From Leptolyngbya sp. Heron Island J (lineage in GTDB: Bacteria; Cyanobacteriota; Cyanobacteriia; Phormidesmidales; Phormidesmidaceae): 56,172 bases of DNA. The notes under the pieces were generated by a model. That model ran no database searches. It saw only the letters and a list, made by a program, of their open reading frames with translations, and was not told the origin of the DNA. The position numbers and the translations under genes are program-made. Below are positions 25,008-34,161 of this stretch, in pieces (the first letter of the stretch is position 1; every line of letters begins with the position of its first letter). Location of the stretch: positions 1 through 56,172 of the forward strand of contig NZ_AWNH01000063.1 of assembly GCF_000482245.1 (NCBI RefSeq), written 5' to 3'.

Positions 25008-25661
25008 AGGAAATTATTTTGAACAGAGCAAAGCATCGAGAGAAGAGATGTCATCAGGGTTATTACCTACGTTGGAACAACGCTGCCTGCAGCGGCCAAA
25101 CGATGGCAAAAAGGCCCATAATGTCCTGGTTATGGGGCATTGGGTCGGATTAACAGCAATTTTGGCTAGCTTTGAGCCCCCATAAACCATCGGCATACTC
25201 AGCCAATGTACCGTGTCCAACCATCAGTACCGCAAAAATACGTATTGAACTGTGGGGCAAAACTTGATAGTCTCTAATTCCTGTGAAATTGTGGAATGCA
25301 AACTGGCAGCAGAGCAGGGTGGTTTTGCCTTTAGTTCAGTTTTGTTCTTCTGTACGGATTTGAATATCTTTTTATACAGCCCTTGAAAGGTGATCATCGA
25401 GAGACTAACGCTATTTGTCGTTTTTGTTAGTCTTGCTCCGAGTGATTCTTTTGATCGAAGCGGCGGTGTCTAATTCCAGAGCGCCCAATTGCTAAGGGAT
25501 CCGGATTTTATAAGATCCAAAAATGTTGTCTGCAGAGGCGTTCCATGGAACGCCTGTACGGCAAAAGATAGGGCCTAATTGAACCTCATTCCTAAGTAAT
25601 CTGTTAGTTTGTGGTTGGCTTCACAACACGCCATAGTTGAGTATTCAGTATTGAGGACTCA
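25008..25661. other. Intergenic region between sfsA and murJ
   Basis: About 650 bases. It contains an AGACTAAC/GTTAGTCT inverted repeat (25402-25433) and the palindrome at 25536-25555. The frames present do not resemble known proteins. It must contain the promoters of the divergent sfsA and murJ genes. Confidence 0.5.
25536..25555. repeat. REP-like palindrome
   Basis: AGGCGTTCCATGGAACGCCT is a perfect 20-base palindrome. It is of the same class as the 26-base unit at 9712-9737 (GCGTT-NN-ATG core). Confidence 0.65.
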
Positions 25662-27266
25662 GTGAGCAAACGTTCTTTAGCTGGCATTGCCGGTATTGTT
25701 GCGATCGCAACCCTAATTAGTAAAGTCTTTGGTCTGGTGCGGACTCAAGCCATTGCGGCGACCTTTGCCGTCGGGCCGGTCGCTGATGCCTATGGTTTGG
25801 CCTATGCCATTCCTGGCTTTTTGTTGGTCCTGTTGGGGGGCATCAATGGTCCCTTTCACAGCGCCATTGTGCGCGGTGTGGCCAATCGAAAAAAAGATGC
25901 GATCGCACCCCTAGTAGAAACCATTACTACCCTGGTGGGTCTGGGTCTACTGGTTGGCACCTTGGCCATCGTCATCTTTGCCCCCGCCATTATTGGCCTC
26001 CTCGGCCAGCGTCTGAACGAAAATGTCGCCGCCGGAGCCATCACCCGCGATATTGCCATTTTGCAGCTACGGATTATGGCCCCAATGGCCATGTTCGCTG
26101 GCCTCATCGGCATTGGCTTTGGCACCCTGAATGCAGCTGACCACTACTGGCTACCTTCCATTAGCCCCCTATTTTCCAGCAGCGCCGTTATTGTCTCCCT
26201 GGGCATCGTCTTTTTCACCCTGGGCGACAAAATAGCCGACCCCCGTTATGCCCTCATCGGTGGGGCCGCCTTAGCGATCGGCACCCTGGTCGGCGCGATT
26301 CTACAGTGGTTGGTCCAAGTCCCAGTTCTCTGGAAACAAGGTCTCGGCCGACTGCGGCTCAGGTTTAACACTAAAGATCCAGCTGTCCAAGACGTCCTCA
26401 ACGTCCTCGGCCCAGCCACATTTTCATCGGGCATGATGCAGATCAATGTCCAGGTAGATCTATTTTTTGCCGCCGCCCTACCTGGCACCATCGCAGCTCT
26501 AGACTATGCCAATCTATTGGTGCAAACCCCCCTGGGCATTATCTCTAATGTCATTTTGGTCCCCTTTTTACCCATCTTTGCCCGGTTAGCCGACCCCATC
26601 CACTGGGACGAGCTAAAACAGCGCATCCGCCAGGGATTATTGCTCACAGCCTTAACTATGCTGCCCCTCAGCGCCATATTCGTCACCTTAGCTCTACCCA
26701 TGGTGCGGGTGGTTTATGAGCGCGGAGCCTTTGACAGAGATGCATCTCAATTGGTGACCTCCGTATTAATTGCCTATGGCGTTGGCATGTTTGTCTATCT
26801 GGGGCGAGATGTTTTAGTGCGGGTGTTCTATGCCCTGGGCGATGGCGATACCCCCTTTCGCATCAGTGTGTTAAATATTGGCCTCAACGCCCTACTGGAT
26901 TTTATTCTAATCAGCCGTTACGGTGCCCCCGGCTTAGTACTTGCCACCGTAGGAGTCAATCTGGTGTCCATGGTGGCACTACTCATCCTGTTATCACACA
27001 AAATCAATGGCCTACCCTGGCTCGACTGGGCCAGACCACTCATTTTGTTAATACTCAGCAGCGGTCTGTCAGGCCTAGCCGCCTGGGCCAGCCGTCTAGG
27101 GCTAGAAAACTGGCTGGGGACCGAAGGATTTTTAATTAATCTGACGGTCCTATGCGTATCTGGCGCAATCAGTCTGGGCATATTTGCAGCCGTGACCCTG
27201 GCCTTAGGTATCCCTGAAGCCAAAATGCTGATCAATCGGATAAGAGCAAAGTTATTCAGACGATGA
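25662..27266 (+). CDS. murJ: Lipid II flippase MurJ
   Basis: 534 residues with about 14 membrane helices. Flips the peptidoglycan precursor lipid II across the plasma membrane. The start is GTG, giving MSKRSLAGIAGIVAIATLIS. MurJ features: SKVFGLVRTQAIAATFAVGP near residue 20 with the conserved Arg, ADAYGLAYAIPGFL, and VYERGAFD near 350. Convergent with a small membrane-protein gene 17 bases downstream. Confidence 0.92.
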   Translation: MSKRSLAGIAGIVAIATLISKVFGLVRTQAIAATFAVGPVADAYGLAYAIPGFLLVLLGGINGPFHSAIVRGVANRKKDAIAPLVETITTLVGLGLLVGTLAIVIFAPAIIGLLGQRLNENVAAGAITRDIAILQLRIMAPMAMFAGLIGIGFGTLNAADHYWLPSISPLFSSSAVIVSLGIVFFTLGDKIADPRYALIGGAALAIGTLVGAILQWLVQVPVLWKQGLGRLRLRFNTKDPAVQDVLNVLGPATFSSGMMQINVQVDLFFAAALPGTIAALDYANLLVQTPLGIISNVILVPFLPIFARLADPIHWDELKQRIRQGLLLTALTMLPLSAIFVTLALPMVRVVYERGAFDRDASQLVTSVLIAYGVGMFVYLGRDVLVRVFYALGDGDTPFRISVLNIGLNALLDFILISRYGAPGLVLATVGVNLVSMVALLILLSHKINGLPWLDWARPLILLILSSGLSGLAAWASRLGLENWLGTEGFLINLTVLCVSGAISLGIFAAVTLALGIPEAKMLINRIRAKLFRR

Positions 27267-27283
27267 AAATAGTCAGGCTCAGA

Positions 27284-27721
27284 CTAACAATTCGGACAGT
27301 TCCGCAGCTCTTCAATTTTGCCAGGATCTTTTAGCACCAGGGTACGGCCCCTAACGGTGTAGGCCTCGCCCACATAACCTGTGCGGTCAAAAAGAATTTG
27401 GTGAATATGCTGATCCAGCTTGACCGGATCTTCAATGCGGTCACGGTAGTATTCCTTGATATCGTATTCAATGCCAAGGCCACCCATCAGATCGTGCAGC
27501 TCAGTTTCATCTCCACCCAAAAGGGCTGAACGCGCCGTCGGGTCTTGCCACACTTTCATCAGCACTGAATAGGGCACTCCACCCAGGGTAATCACCTCGG
27601 TTGTAAACAAAATCACCCACGTGCTTGCTGTCATGATTGTGCCGAACACCGCCACCAGAATCATTTTGCCCATCGCTTTGTTGGACTTTTGACGAGCCTG
27701 AACAGACTGTAATGAGTACAT
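27284..27721 (-). CDS. Conserved membrane-anchored protein, unknown function
   Basis: 145 residues: a basic N-terminus, one or two hydrophobic segments near residues 20-45 (ILVAVFGTIMTASTWVILF) and a soluble C-terminal domain with two Cys in the final NCPNC. I do not recognise the family beyond a cyanobacterial hypothetical. The stop lies 17 bases from the murJ stop, and an AGTC/GACT hairpin sits between them. Confidence 0.65.
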   Translation of the reverse strand: MYSLQSVQARQKSNKAMGKMILVAVFGTIMTASTWVILFTTEVITLGGVPYSVLMKVWQDPTARSALLGGDETELHDLMGGLGIEYDIKEYYRDRIEDPVKLDQHIHQILFDRTGYVGEAYTVRGRTLVLKDPGKIEELRNCPNC

Positions 27722-28079
27722 ATCAGCTTTGGAAGGACAGCAGCCTTACCAAACTAGCGATTTGATCGAAAAAGCACTAAGTATCTGTAGGTGAATTTAT
27801 GGAACCTTTATGAAAAGGTCGTTTTAGGCTAATCCTCTGGGGATTTTTGCGGATTGAGTGACACCGTTATAAGTGCATAAAGTTTGTCTAACATTGAAAC
27901 TTCGCCTGACTACTCCTCGGTTCGTGGGGATACGCATTCTACGTCACTAATTCATTAGCCTCATTGCATATTCTCAAAGCGATCGGGCTAAATTCAATCA
28001 GATAGCGCAAAATTTTGATTAGGAATGGGGAGCAAACAGTGTCGATTTTGCTGATGTTCGGATAGCCCTCATCCCCCAC

Positions 28080-28137
28080 CCCCTTCTCCCGCGGGGAGAA
28101 GGGGAGTCAGATCAAAGTCCTTCTCCTCTGAGAAGGA
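28080..28137. repeat. Dispersed C-rich hairpin repeats
   Basis: CCCCTTCTCCC and GGGAGAAGGGG pair around GCG at 28080-28104, followed by TCCTTCTC/GAGAAGGA at 28118-28137. The same repeat class reappears at 33701-33843 inside a coding region. Confidence 0.65.
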
Positions 28138-28230
28138 TTTAGGATGTAGACACCTGAGCGGCTGCTCGCGGAGTGGGCCAAAAAACTGGACATTAATAAA
28201 TTCTGATTCCTTAGACAGAATTTTGCGAGT

Positions 28231-28270
28231 CCCATTGGTTTAACAAATTCTCTTTCCCATAACCAATGGG
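28231..28270. promoter_or_regulatory. Inverted repeat at the head of the oxygenase operon
   Basis: CCCATTGGTT (28231-28240) and AACCAATGGG (28261-28270) are perfect reverse complements with a 20-base spacer, ending 27 bases before the first ATG. It could be a two-site operator or a leader hairpin controlling the whole operon. Confidence 0.45.
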
Positions 28271-28297
28271 AGTAGGCAATCAACACAGTTCCAAACT

Positions 28298-29014
28298 ATG
28301 ATGCATTCCCAACTGGTTTCTACTTGTGAATTAAATGCTGACGATCGTGACGCCATGTATCGTCTGTTAAAGCACCATTTTAGCGGTGTCACCCCGACCA
28401 CATTTGCTACCGACCTGGCCCAGAAAAACTGGATTTTATTGCTAAAACACAAAAGCGGGCAGCTTAAAGGGTTTTCTACCCTAAGGCTTTATGATTTCAC
28501 CATCGAGGGTGAGGTTCTTAGTGTTGTTTACTCTGGCGACACGATTGTCGATCCAAGTGCTTGGAGCAGTGCTACCTTACCGCGAGCCTGGATTCAGGCG
28601 ATTAATCAGCTGCGTCCCCCTAATCAACGTCTCTTTTGGTTACTGATTTCCTCAGGCTTTCGCACTTACCGCCTGCTGCCAACATTTTGGCAGACCTTCT
28701 ATCCTCGATATGATCAGCCGACACCAGAACCCATGCAACAACTGATGGATGATCTGGCTCAACAACAATTTGGTCAAGCCTATGACCGTCAGACAGGCAT
28801 CGTCCGGTTTGCCCAACCCCAACGGCTATCTCCTATTTTGGGCACAATACCGCCAGAGCGCCGCCTCGATCCCCATATTCAATATTTTGAGCGGACCAAT
28901 CCAGACCACAGCCAAGGCGATGAGCTGGTATGTCTAACAGAAATCTGTGCTGAGAACTTGACAGCCGCTGGGCAACGGATGTGGTTTAGCCGTAATCAAG
29001 TCCTGGTGGCGTAA
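28298..29014 (+). CDS. GNAT-like protein, first gene of the oxygenase operon
   Basis: 238 residues. The N-terminal part (DRDAMYRLLKHHFSGVTPTT ... FATDLAQKNWILLL ... GFSTLRLYDF) resembles the opening strands of GNAT acyltransferases. I cannot see a clear acetyl-CoA Q/RxxGxG loop, so activity is uncertain. The rest is Pro/Gln-rich without known motifs. It starts 27 bases after the inverted repeat and is followed 13 bases later by the first Rieske gene, so it is probably cotranscribed. A role in acyl transfer onto an amine in the pathway is only a guess. Confidence 0.6.
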   Translation: MMHSQLVSTCELNADDRDAMYRLLKHHFSGVTPTTFATDLAQKNWILLLKHKSGQLKGFSTLRLYDFTIEGEVLSVVYSGDTIVDPSAWSSATLPRAWIQAINQLRPPNQRLFWLLISSGFRTYRLLPTFWQTFYPRYDQPTPEPMQQLMDDLAQQQFGQAYDRQTGIVRFAQPQRLSPILGTIPPERRLDPHIQYFERTNPDHSQGDELVCLTEICAENLTAAGQRMWFSRNQVLVA

Positions 29015-29027
29015 TTAGGGTAATTCA

Positions 29028-30089
29028 ATGAAGCGTCAATCGATCTCCCAGAGTCAATACTCCTCTGTTGATTCTGAACTAAAACGTCAACAACAACCCG
29101 TTTTTAATCGTTCCGATCGATTTATTCAGGGGTGGTATTGGGCTATGCCCTGCCGCGATCTAAAGCCTGGACAGAGTCAGTCTATCTCTTTAATGGGCAA
29201 AGAACTTGTTCTTTATCGCACACGCGCTCGGGACGTGATCGCCTTAGATCGATACTGTCCTCACATGGGAGCTGCCTTAGACCAGGGTAAGATCGAGGGC
29301 ACAACCATTCGCTGTCCCCTACACTACTGGCGGTTTGACCATAGGGGGCACTGTGTTGAGATTCCCGCCCTTGGCCAACACCATAACGTCATCGCCAATA
29401 CTCAACTTCATGTCTGGCCGACGGCTGAACACTACGGCATGATTTGGATTTGGACTGGTGACACCCCGACGCATCCACCCCCGTACATCCCTGAGTTAGA
29501 AGGTGTCTCCTGCGATGCGGCTTTGAGCTATCGCTTTGAGCGCAACTGTCATCCCAATGTGTTGATGATCAATGCCATTGATGCCCACCACTTTAATTCT
29601 GTTCACAATCTACCCCTGGAGGTCAGGTTTAAGGCCAGGGCAATTAATGACAATGCCCTTTGTCTAGACAATACAACCCGTGGGGGTGAGGCATCAAAGT
29701 TTGTCAAACTGATCCGTCCTCTGTACAAAAATGAAGTGACCTACAAGATGTGTTACTGGTATGGCAGCACCGGCACGGTCACCGTTGGACCAGACTTTTT
29801 TCACTTTCACATTATGTTTGCACTGCGGCCCATAGCAAGGGGCAAAACCGAAGGCTGGACCATCTTAATCACACCAAAACGGTTGGCTGGGAGGCTAATT
29901 AACCCAGTTGTCCTATGGATTACTCAACAGGTAGCGGCTTACTTTGCCACGGGTGATATTCAAGTATTTCAGGGAATTCGGTTTGACTTTAAAACACCGC
30001 TCGAAGCGGACCAGTCCATCATACAGTTTGCCCACCATGTGAATCGCCAAAAGGCATTGAACTGGGGAGATTGGAGTAGCGTGACATGA
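29028..30089 (+). CDS. Rieske non-heme iron oxygenase 1
   Basis: 353 residues. The Rieske 2Fe-2S cluster is bound by CPHMG near residue 79 and CPLHYW near 98. The mononuclear iron site is D-x2-H-x4-H in NAIDAHHFNSVHNL near 184-197. Pattern and spacing resemble the DAF-36/Neverland and KshA branch, which acts on sterol-like or other lipophilic substrates, rather than aromatic ring dioxygenases. A hydrophobic stretch near residue 300 (INPVVLWITQQVAAYFA) may anchor it at a membrane. It overlaps the next gene by ATGA. It needs electrons, perhaps from the ferredoxin at 33853. Confidence 0.88.
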   Translation: MKRQSISQSQYSSVDSELKRQQQPVFNRSDRFIQGWYWAMPCRDLKPGQSQSISLMGKELVLYRTRARDVIALDRYCPHMGAALDQGKIEGTTIRCPLHYWRFDHRGHCVEIPALGQHHNVIANTQLHVWPTAEHYGMIWIWTGDTPTHPPPYIPELEGVSCDAALSYRFERNCHPNVLMINAIDAHHFNSVHNLPLEVRFKARAINDNALCLDNTTRGGEASKFVKLIRPLYKNEVTYKMCYWYGSTGTVTVGPDFFHFHIMFALRPIARGKTEGWTILITPKRLAGRLINPVVLWITQQVAAYFATGDIQVFQGIRFDFKTPLEADQSIIQFAHHVNRQKALNWGDWSSVT

Positions 30090-31015
30090 TAGTAACTAAC
30101 AACCCTAACGTGGCTGGCTTTGACCTGCCAGCCCTCGAATCCGATGACAAACTCAACCGTGTGTTGGCCTCTGCTCTGAGAGCAAGAGGTATTAATGAGT
30201 CGTCTGAACCAAATCAACCTCCCCTCTACTGGCAAGCAGGGTATTTTGATTTGGAGCGTGTATCTATCTTTCAAGAAGCGACCAACCTGGAACAGCAACA
30301 GATTTTACAGCAGCTCAATCAGGCCTTATTGCAAGAGTCTGTAGCCATTGAGCAGGCGGGTGTGGGCTATATGGCTAAGATGGTGCTGATGGCCGAAAGC
30401 ACCCAGGAGCGGATGCTCTACAGCCTATTCGCAGCAGATGAAACAACTCACCTGGCGCAGTTGCAACCCTATGTTTCATCAGACATGTGGCCCTCTGAAC
30501 TAGACGATCCATTCTTTAAATTGCTGTCTGACATCGTCGAGAGTGCCGATAAAAGTGTTCTCCTGTTTGTTTTGCAAGTGGTGTTAGAGGGATGGGGACT
30601 GACCCATTACCGCAGCCTGGCAAAGGGATGTACCGATGGTTCCCTCAGAGATGTATTCCAGAGTTTTTTGCAGGCGGAATCACGACACCATGGGGCTGGA
30701 GTGACCTTGTTTAACCAGATTGAGATATCGCCCAGTAGCAAGGATGTGATTGTGGAGTGCCTGGCGGCATTTTTACAAATGGTCAGGGTGGGGCCACAGC
30801 GGGTGGTGGGTGCGATCGCAACCGTAAAGGGCCACCTCTCCCGCCCCCAGCACATCCAAATTCTGCAACAGTTAGATACCGTTAGCCACAGTCATCAACG
30901 GTTGCAGCTACTCAAATCACTAATGGCTAGCACTGGCAATACCATTGTGATCCAGCTAGAAGAGAAAGGTTTATTTGCACCTCTGAGTGCAGAGGAAGCA
31001 GCCTGTTATGGATAA
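30086..31015 (+). CDS. Ferritin-like diiron protein
   Basis: 309 residues, helical. It has the ferritin-like diiron ligand set: Glu in QESVAIEQAG, E-x2-H in ADETTHLAQ, Glu in LEGWGLTHY, and E-x2-H in AESRHHGAG. That suits a diiron oxygenase or oxidase. The exact family is not clear to me; it is not a rubrerythrin or ribonucleotide reductase. Its ATG overlaps the previous stop, and its end overlaps the start of the AurF-like gene by eight bases. Possibly acts with the next protein on the same intermediate. Confidence 0.75.
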   Translation: MIVTNNPNVAGFDLPALESDDKLNRVLASALRARGINESSEPNQPPLYWQAGYFDLERVSIFQEATNLEQQQILQQLNQALLQESVAIEQAGVGYMAKMVLMAESTQERMLYSLFAADETTHLAQLQPYVSSDMWPSELDDPFFKLLSDIVESADKSVLLFVLQVVLEGWGLTHYRSLAKGCTDGSLRDVFQSFLQAESRHHGAGVTLFNQIEISPSSKDVIVECLAAFLQMVRVGPQRVVGAIATVKGHLSRPQHIQILQQLDTVSHSHQRLQLLKSLMASTGNTIVIQLEEKGLFAPLSAEEAACYG

Positions 31016-32237
31016 AAATTGTCATTCTCAATTGCTGAGCAAGGTAGGTCCAGCGAAACAGACAGCGCCTGCAGCCACGGCCCTTAATGAGCCCCTACAG
31101 CGTCGATTAGAAATTAACTATCGGCGCAATCAAAAACAGGACCATACTCAGCTGCTGGATGAAGCGGGGCAGGCGTTTAGCTATGACGAATGTAGGGATA
31201 GCTATTGGAATCCGGAAGCGTTCTCGCTACTATATGGTACGCCGCTGTGGGACCAGGCGAGTGACTCTCAGAAAATGGTTTTGAACCAGCTTTATTGGGT
31301 GGCTTATTACTCGCAAATTATCTCTGCTGAAATTGCCACTATCTTTTTTAACCAGACGAGTGCGGCGGCTCTGTATGCCCACGATGGGTTTCGTAGCATC
31401 TGCGACATGCTGGATCTAGAGTCTTCTCAGGAACGGGCCCACATCAGTGCGTTTCGTGCTGTGGCAGAACAAACGGAACAGGCCTTACTGGGTAAGCGGC
31501 TGTTTAGCTATCCCATGCGGGGACCGTTTACGGAAACGATGATTTTTGCCGACACTAATCAGTTAAAACGATGGTGGAAGCAGCTGCAACTGCAAGCATT
31601 TGGACTAATTTCGGCCTGCAACAGTTTTCTTGCTTGTCAGTACTTTACAGTTCGCGGACTCCGCACCCTAAATGGCAAGCTGGTGCAGCACCAGCTCAGT
31701 CGCTATTACCAAACTCATAGCGATCAGGAGAATGCTCCCATTCCATCAAAAATCTCGTTCTATCACTTTATGGATGAGAGTTTTCACTTTAATAGTTCCA
31801 CCCTGCTCTCCCATGAGGTGATTCAGTGTTTACCCAAACCCACGGGGTTTGAAGCCCTCGTGGCGAATCTAGGAATTCGGGGCTGTCAGCAGGATCATCG
31901 TCAATTTTCAGTCGCCGTGAATGGCATTTTTTGGCATGATCCGGCACTGTATCCCAAGGTGTATCAGTTGTTGCGATCGCACCTCTTTGACATGGATGAC
32001 GCCGATGCTAAAGAAATGATACGCGTCTGCTTTACTCAGGAATCAGAGGGAGTATACAGGTGTTATCAAACCCACCGTGAGGCAACAGCCGCATACCAGG
32101 CCTATCTCGAACCTCTCGCTGACATTTGGCCCAGCAATCGACAGATGTCAATGATGGCGGCCACATCGGTGGAGACCTATTTAGCAACCCAGCGGCGGGC
32201 ATTGGCCCGTTTTCTGAGAGTCAAGGAAGCCCTCTGA
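31008..32237 (+). CDS. AurF-like diiron oxygenase
   Basis: 409 residues from the ATG at 31008 (MDKNCHSQLL), which overlaps the preceding stop; an earlier in-frame ATG at 30987 is less likely. The ligand pattern agrees with p-aminobenzoate N-oxygenase AurF: Glu in SAEIATIFF near 107, E-x2-H in ERAHIS near 142, and H-x3-E-x2-H in YHFMDESFHF near 251-258. AurF oxidises aryl amines to nitro groups, and relatives oxidise N or C in natural products. This suggests an amine substrate or an oxidative rearrangement in the pathway. The substrate cannot be told from sequence. Confidence 0.7.
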   Translation: MDKNCHSQLLSKVGPAKQTAPAATALNEPLQRRLEINYRRNQKQDHTQLLDEAGQAFSYDECRDSYWNPEAFSLLYGTPLWDQASDSQKMVLNQLYWVAYYSQIISAEIATIFFNQTSAAALYAHDGFRSICDMLDLESSQERAHISAFRAVAEQTEQALLGKRLFSYPMRGPFTETMIFADTNQLKRWWKQLQLQAFGLISACNSFLACQYFTVRGLRTLNGKLVQHQLSRYYQTHSDQENAPIPSKISFYHFMDESFHFNSSTLLSHEVIQCLPKPTGFEALVANLGIRGCQQDHRQFSVAVNGIFWHDPALYPKVYQLLRSHLFDMDDADAKEMIRVCFTQESEGVYRCYQTHREATAAYQAYLEPLADIWPSNRQMSMMAATSVETYLATQRRALARFLRVKEAL

Positions 32238-32238
32238 G

Positions 32239-32691
32239 ATGACTAAATTCAAACTGGCCCTGAGCTGCAACCTGGCTGCGATTGTGATCGTGGCCCTGTT
32301 GGCACTAATCTACCTATTCACGCCCCAGCTTCTGCCCTATCAACAGACAACCATTGGCACCAATTGGTCAGACCTCGGCCTAGGGCTGCAAACCCAGTTT
32401 CTATCCTTAATGAAGGTGGCCGGAGGTGGATATTTGGCCACGGCAGCGTGTCTGGCAGTACTCCTATGGATCCTCTTTAGGCGACGGGAAACTTGGGCTC
32501 GTATGGCCATCCCCGCCATTGGTATCCCCGCCATTTTGATCGTAAATTACGCTGGGCTCACGATCATGCACAACACCCCCGGTCGCCCACCGCTTATCGC
32601 CGGGCCGATCACCATCACTTTATTCATTGCAGGGTTTATCCTCTCTGCAAACAGTGCCCGTCAACAAATATCGGATATGTCATCGTCTTAG
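32239..32691 (+). CDS. Four-helix membrane protein, unknown
   Basis: 150 residues with about four membrane helices (near 8-28, 55-80, 88-108 and 118-138). No recognised motif. It begins one base after the AurF-like stop and ends eight bases before the next ATG, so it belongs to the operon. It may anchor the oxygenases to the membrane or handle a lipophilic substrate (inference). Confidence 0.65.
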   Translation: MTKFKLALSCNLAAIVIVALLALIYLFTPQLLPYQQTTIGTNWSDLGLGLQTQFLSLMKVAGGGYLATAACLAVLLWILFRRRETWARMAIPAIGIPAILIVNYAGLTIMHNTPGRPPLIAGPITITLFIAGFILSANSARQQISDMSSS

Positions 32692-32698
32692 CGTTGCT

Positions 32699-33847
32699 AT
32701 GTCACACACCATTTTTAACAACCCGGAGATTGTTGCCAAGGGCTGGTACATCGTCTGTCCCAGTCGGGCGTTACCCAGCGGCAGCGTCCAATCCTTTACC
32801 CTATGTGGTCAGCGTGTTGCTGTCTTTCGCGGAGAAGATGGCAAAATTCGCGCCCTGGATGCCTATTGCCCCCATATGGGCACCGATCTAGGCATTGGTA
32901 GCGTCCACGGCAACCAGGTACGTTGCTTCTTCCACCACTGGGCCTTTGATGGTGAAGGCCAATGCCAGGATATTCCCTGCCAGGACCACATTCCCCCTGG
33001 AGCCACGCTCCCGTCCTATGCCACAGAAGAAAAATACGGCTTTGTTTGGATCTATCCAGATAGAGCTGCGCCTACAATCGTAGCAGAGTTTGATGAACTC
33101 AAGGGGCAGGAGCTAGCGGTCGTAGCCGACCAGCCCCTCACTCGCAAGTGCCACCATCACATTTGCATGATCAACGGCATTGATGTGCAGCACCTACAAA
33201 CGGTACACCATCTGTCGGTGGATCTAGAACTGTCGCTCCAGCAAGAGGGAGAACAAATTGACTTTACCCTCAGCGGAGAGTTCCTCAACACCAACTGGCG
33301 AGAGCGTTTAGGGCGGGCTATCTTAGGGCCGCGCTATGCCTACTCCATGCGCTATGCCCACGGCTGTTTGGGGCTGCTCACCATGATGAAAGAGGTGCGC
33401 TGGATACCGCAGTTATACATGATCTATGCCTATCGACCGATAGGTTCAGAAGAGACAGGTTCAAGAGAAACCTTTATTCAGCCGATTTATGTGACGAAGA
33501 AACGTCCAGGATTACTCGGGTGGGTGATTACACATCTGCTGCTGTGGCTAACACGGCTGAGCTACTATGCTCTGCGTGGTGAAGATGGCATGATTTACGA
33601 CAATATTCGATTTAGTACTGAGCGCTTGTTGCCGGTCGATGCACCGATTGCTCACTATGTGAGATATGTGAATGGCTTGGAGCCGTCCAGGTGGTCGCAG
33701 GCCCCTCTCCCTAAATCCGTCTCCCTGGGGAGAGGGGCTTTGACAGTTCCCCCTAAATTACCTGGGCAAAAAAAAGTAAGTTCTTTCTCTCCTTCTCCCC
33801 GGGGGGAAGGGGCCGGGTCGCCACCTGAGCGTAGTCGAAGGGGATGA
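32699..33847 (+). CDS. Rieske non-heme iron oxygenase 2, with repeat-derived tail
   Basis: 382 residues from MSHTIFNNPEIVAKGWYIVC at 32699; the frame is open further upstream but overlaps the previous gene. Rieske ligands are CPHMG near residue 60 and C-x2-H in CFFHHW near 80; the mononuclear site is NGIDVQHLQTVHHL near 162-175. Clearly related to Rieske 1, including the hydrophobic segment near 285, so the two are probably an old duplication with separate substrates. Homology to Rieske 1 ends near residue 333 (YVNGLEPSRW). The last 49 or so residues are translated from dispersed repeats at 33701-33843. Confidence 0.87.
   Translation: MSHTIFNNPEIVAKGWYIVCPSRALPSGSVQSFTLCGQRVAVFRGEDGKIRALDAYCPHMGTDLGIGSVHGNQVRCFFHHWAFDGEGQCQDIPCQDHIPPGATLPSYATEEKYGFVWIYPDRAAPTIVAEFDELKGQELAVVADQPLTRKCHHHICMINGIDVQHLQTVHHLSVDLELSLQQEGEQIDFTLSGEFLNTNWRERLGRAILGPRYAYSMRYAHGCLGLLTMMKEVRWIPQLYMIYAYRPIGSEETGSRETFIQPIYVTKKRPGLLGWVITHLLLWLTRLSYYALRGEDGMIYDNIRFSTERLLPVDAPIAHYVRYVNGLEPSRWSQAPLPKSVSLGRGALTVPPKLPGQKKVSSFSPSPRGEGAGSPPERSRRG
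33701..33843. repeat. Dispersed repeats inside the 3' end of Rieske 2
   Basis: GCCCCTCTCCC (33701-33711) pairs with GGGAGAGGGGC (33728-33738). A C/G-rich CCTTCTCCCC-GGGGGGAAGG unit follows, then CCTGAGCGTAGTCGAAGGGG (33824-33843), also present in putA. All of it is read through by the oxygenase frame. Confidence 0.7.
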
Positions 33848-33852
33848 GGGCC

Positions 33853-34161
33853 ATGTCTTGCAAAATCTCTTTCCCTAACACCGATCACGCCCCCGTGATT
33901 CTCACCACACACACCCCACTCGCCGACGAACTCACCGTCCAAAACTCCCCTATCCTCTTCGGCTGCCGCACTGGCATCTGCGGCACCTGCTTAGTCACCG
34001 TCACAGGCGAAGCCCCTCCACCTGATGCTGATGAACAAGAACTCTTAGACGTGCTGGCTCCGGACTGTCCCAATGCGCGTCTGGCCTGTCAGCTTGATCT
34101 CACCCACGACCTGAAAATCTGTCCCTATGGAAGCCCCGATCACAATTCCAATTCAGTTTGA
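33853..34161 (+). CDS. 2Fe-2S plant-type ferredoxin
   Basis: 102 residues from MSCKISFPNT; an ATG at 33844, overlapping the previous stop, is an alternative. Cluster ligands are C-x4-C-x2-C in FGCRTGICGTCLV near residues 37-46 and the distal Cys in RLACQ near 78. A plant-type ferredoxin inside an operon with three Rieske oxygenases is most simply their electron donor. Its last 35 bases overlap the start of Rieske 3. Confidence 0.9.
   Translation: MSCKISFPNTDHAPVILTTHTPLADELTVQNSPILFGCRTGICGTCLVTVTGEAPPPDADEQELLDVLAPDCPNARLACQLDLTHDLKICPYGSPDHNSNSV

Larger units (their letters stand above)
27722..28297. other. Intergenic region upstream of the oxygenase operon
   Basis: About 575 bases with no gene I can support. 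It holds a pair of C/T-rich hairpin repeats (28080-28137) and an inverted repeat near the operon start (28231-28270). Confidence 0.5.

Noticed and set aside
24961-25220. Frames on both strands upstream of sfsA
   Set aside because: They overlap each other and the sfsA start, with no recognisable protein features.
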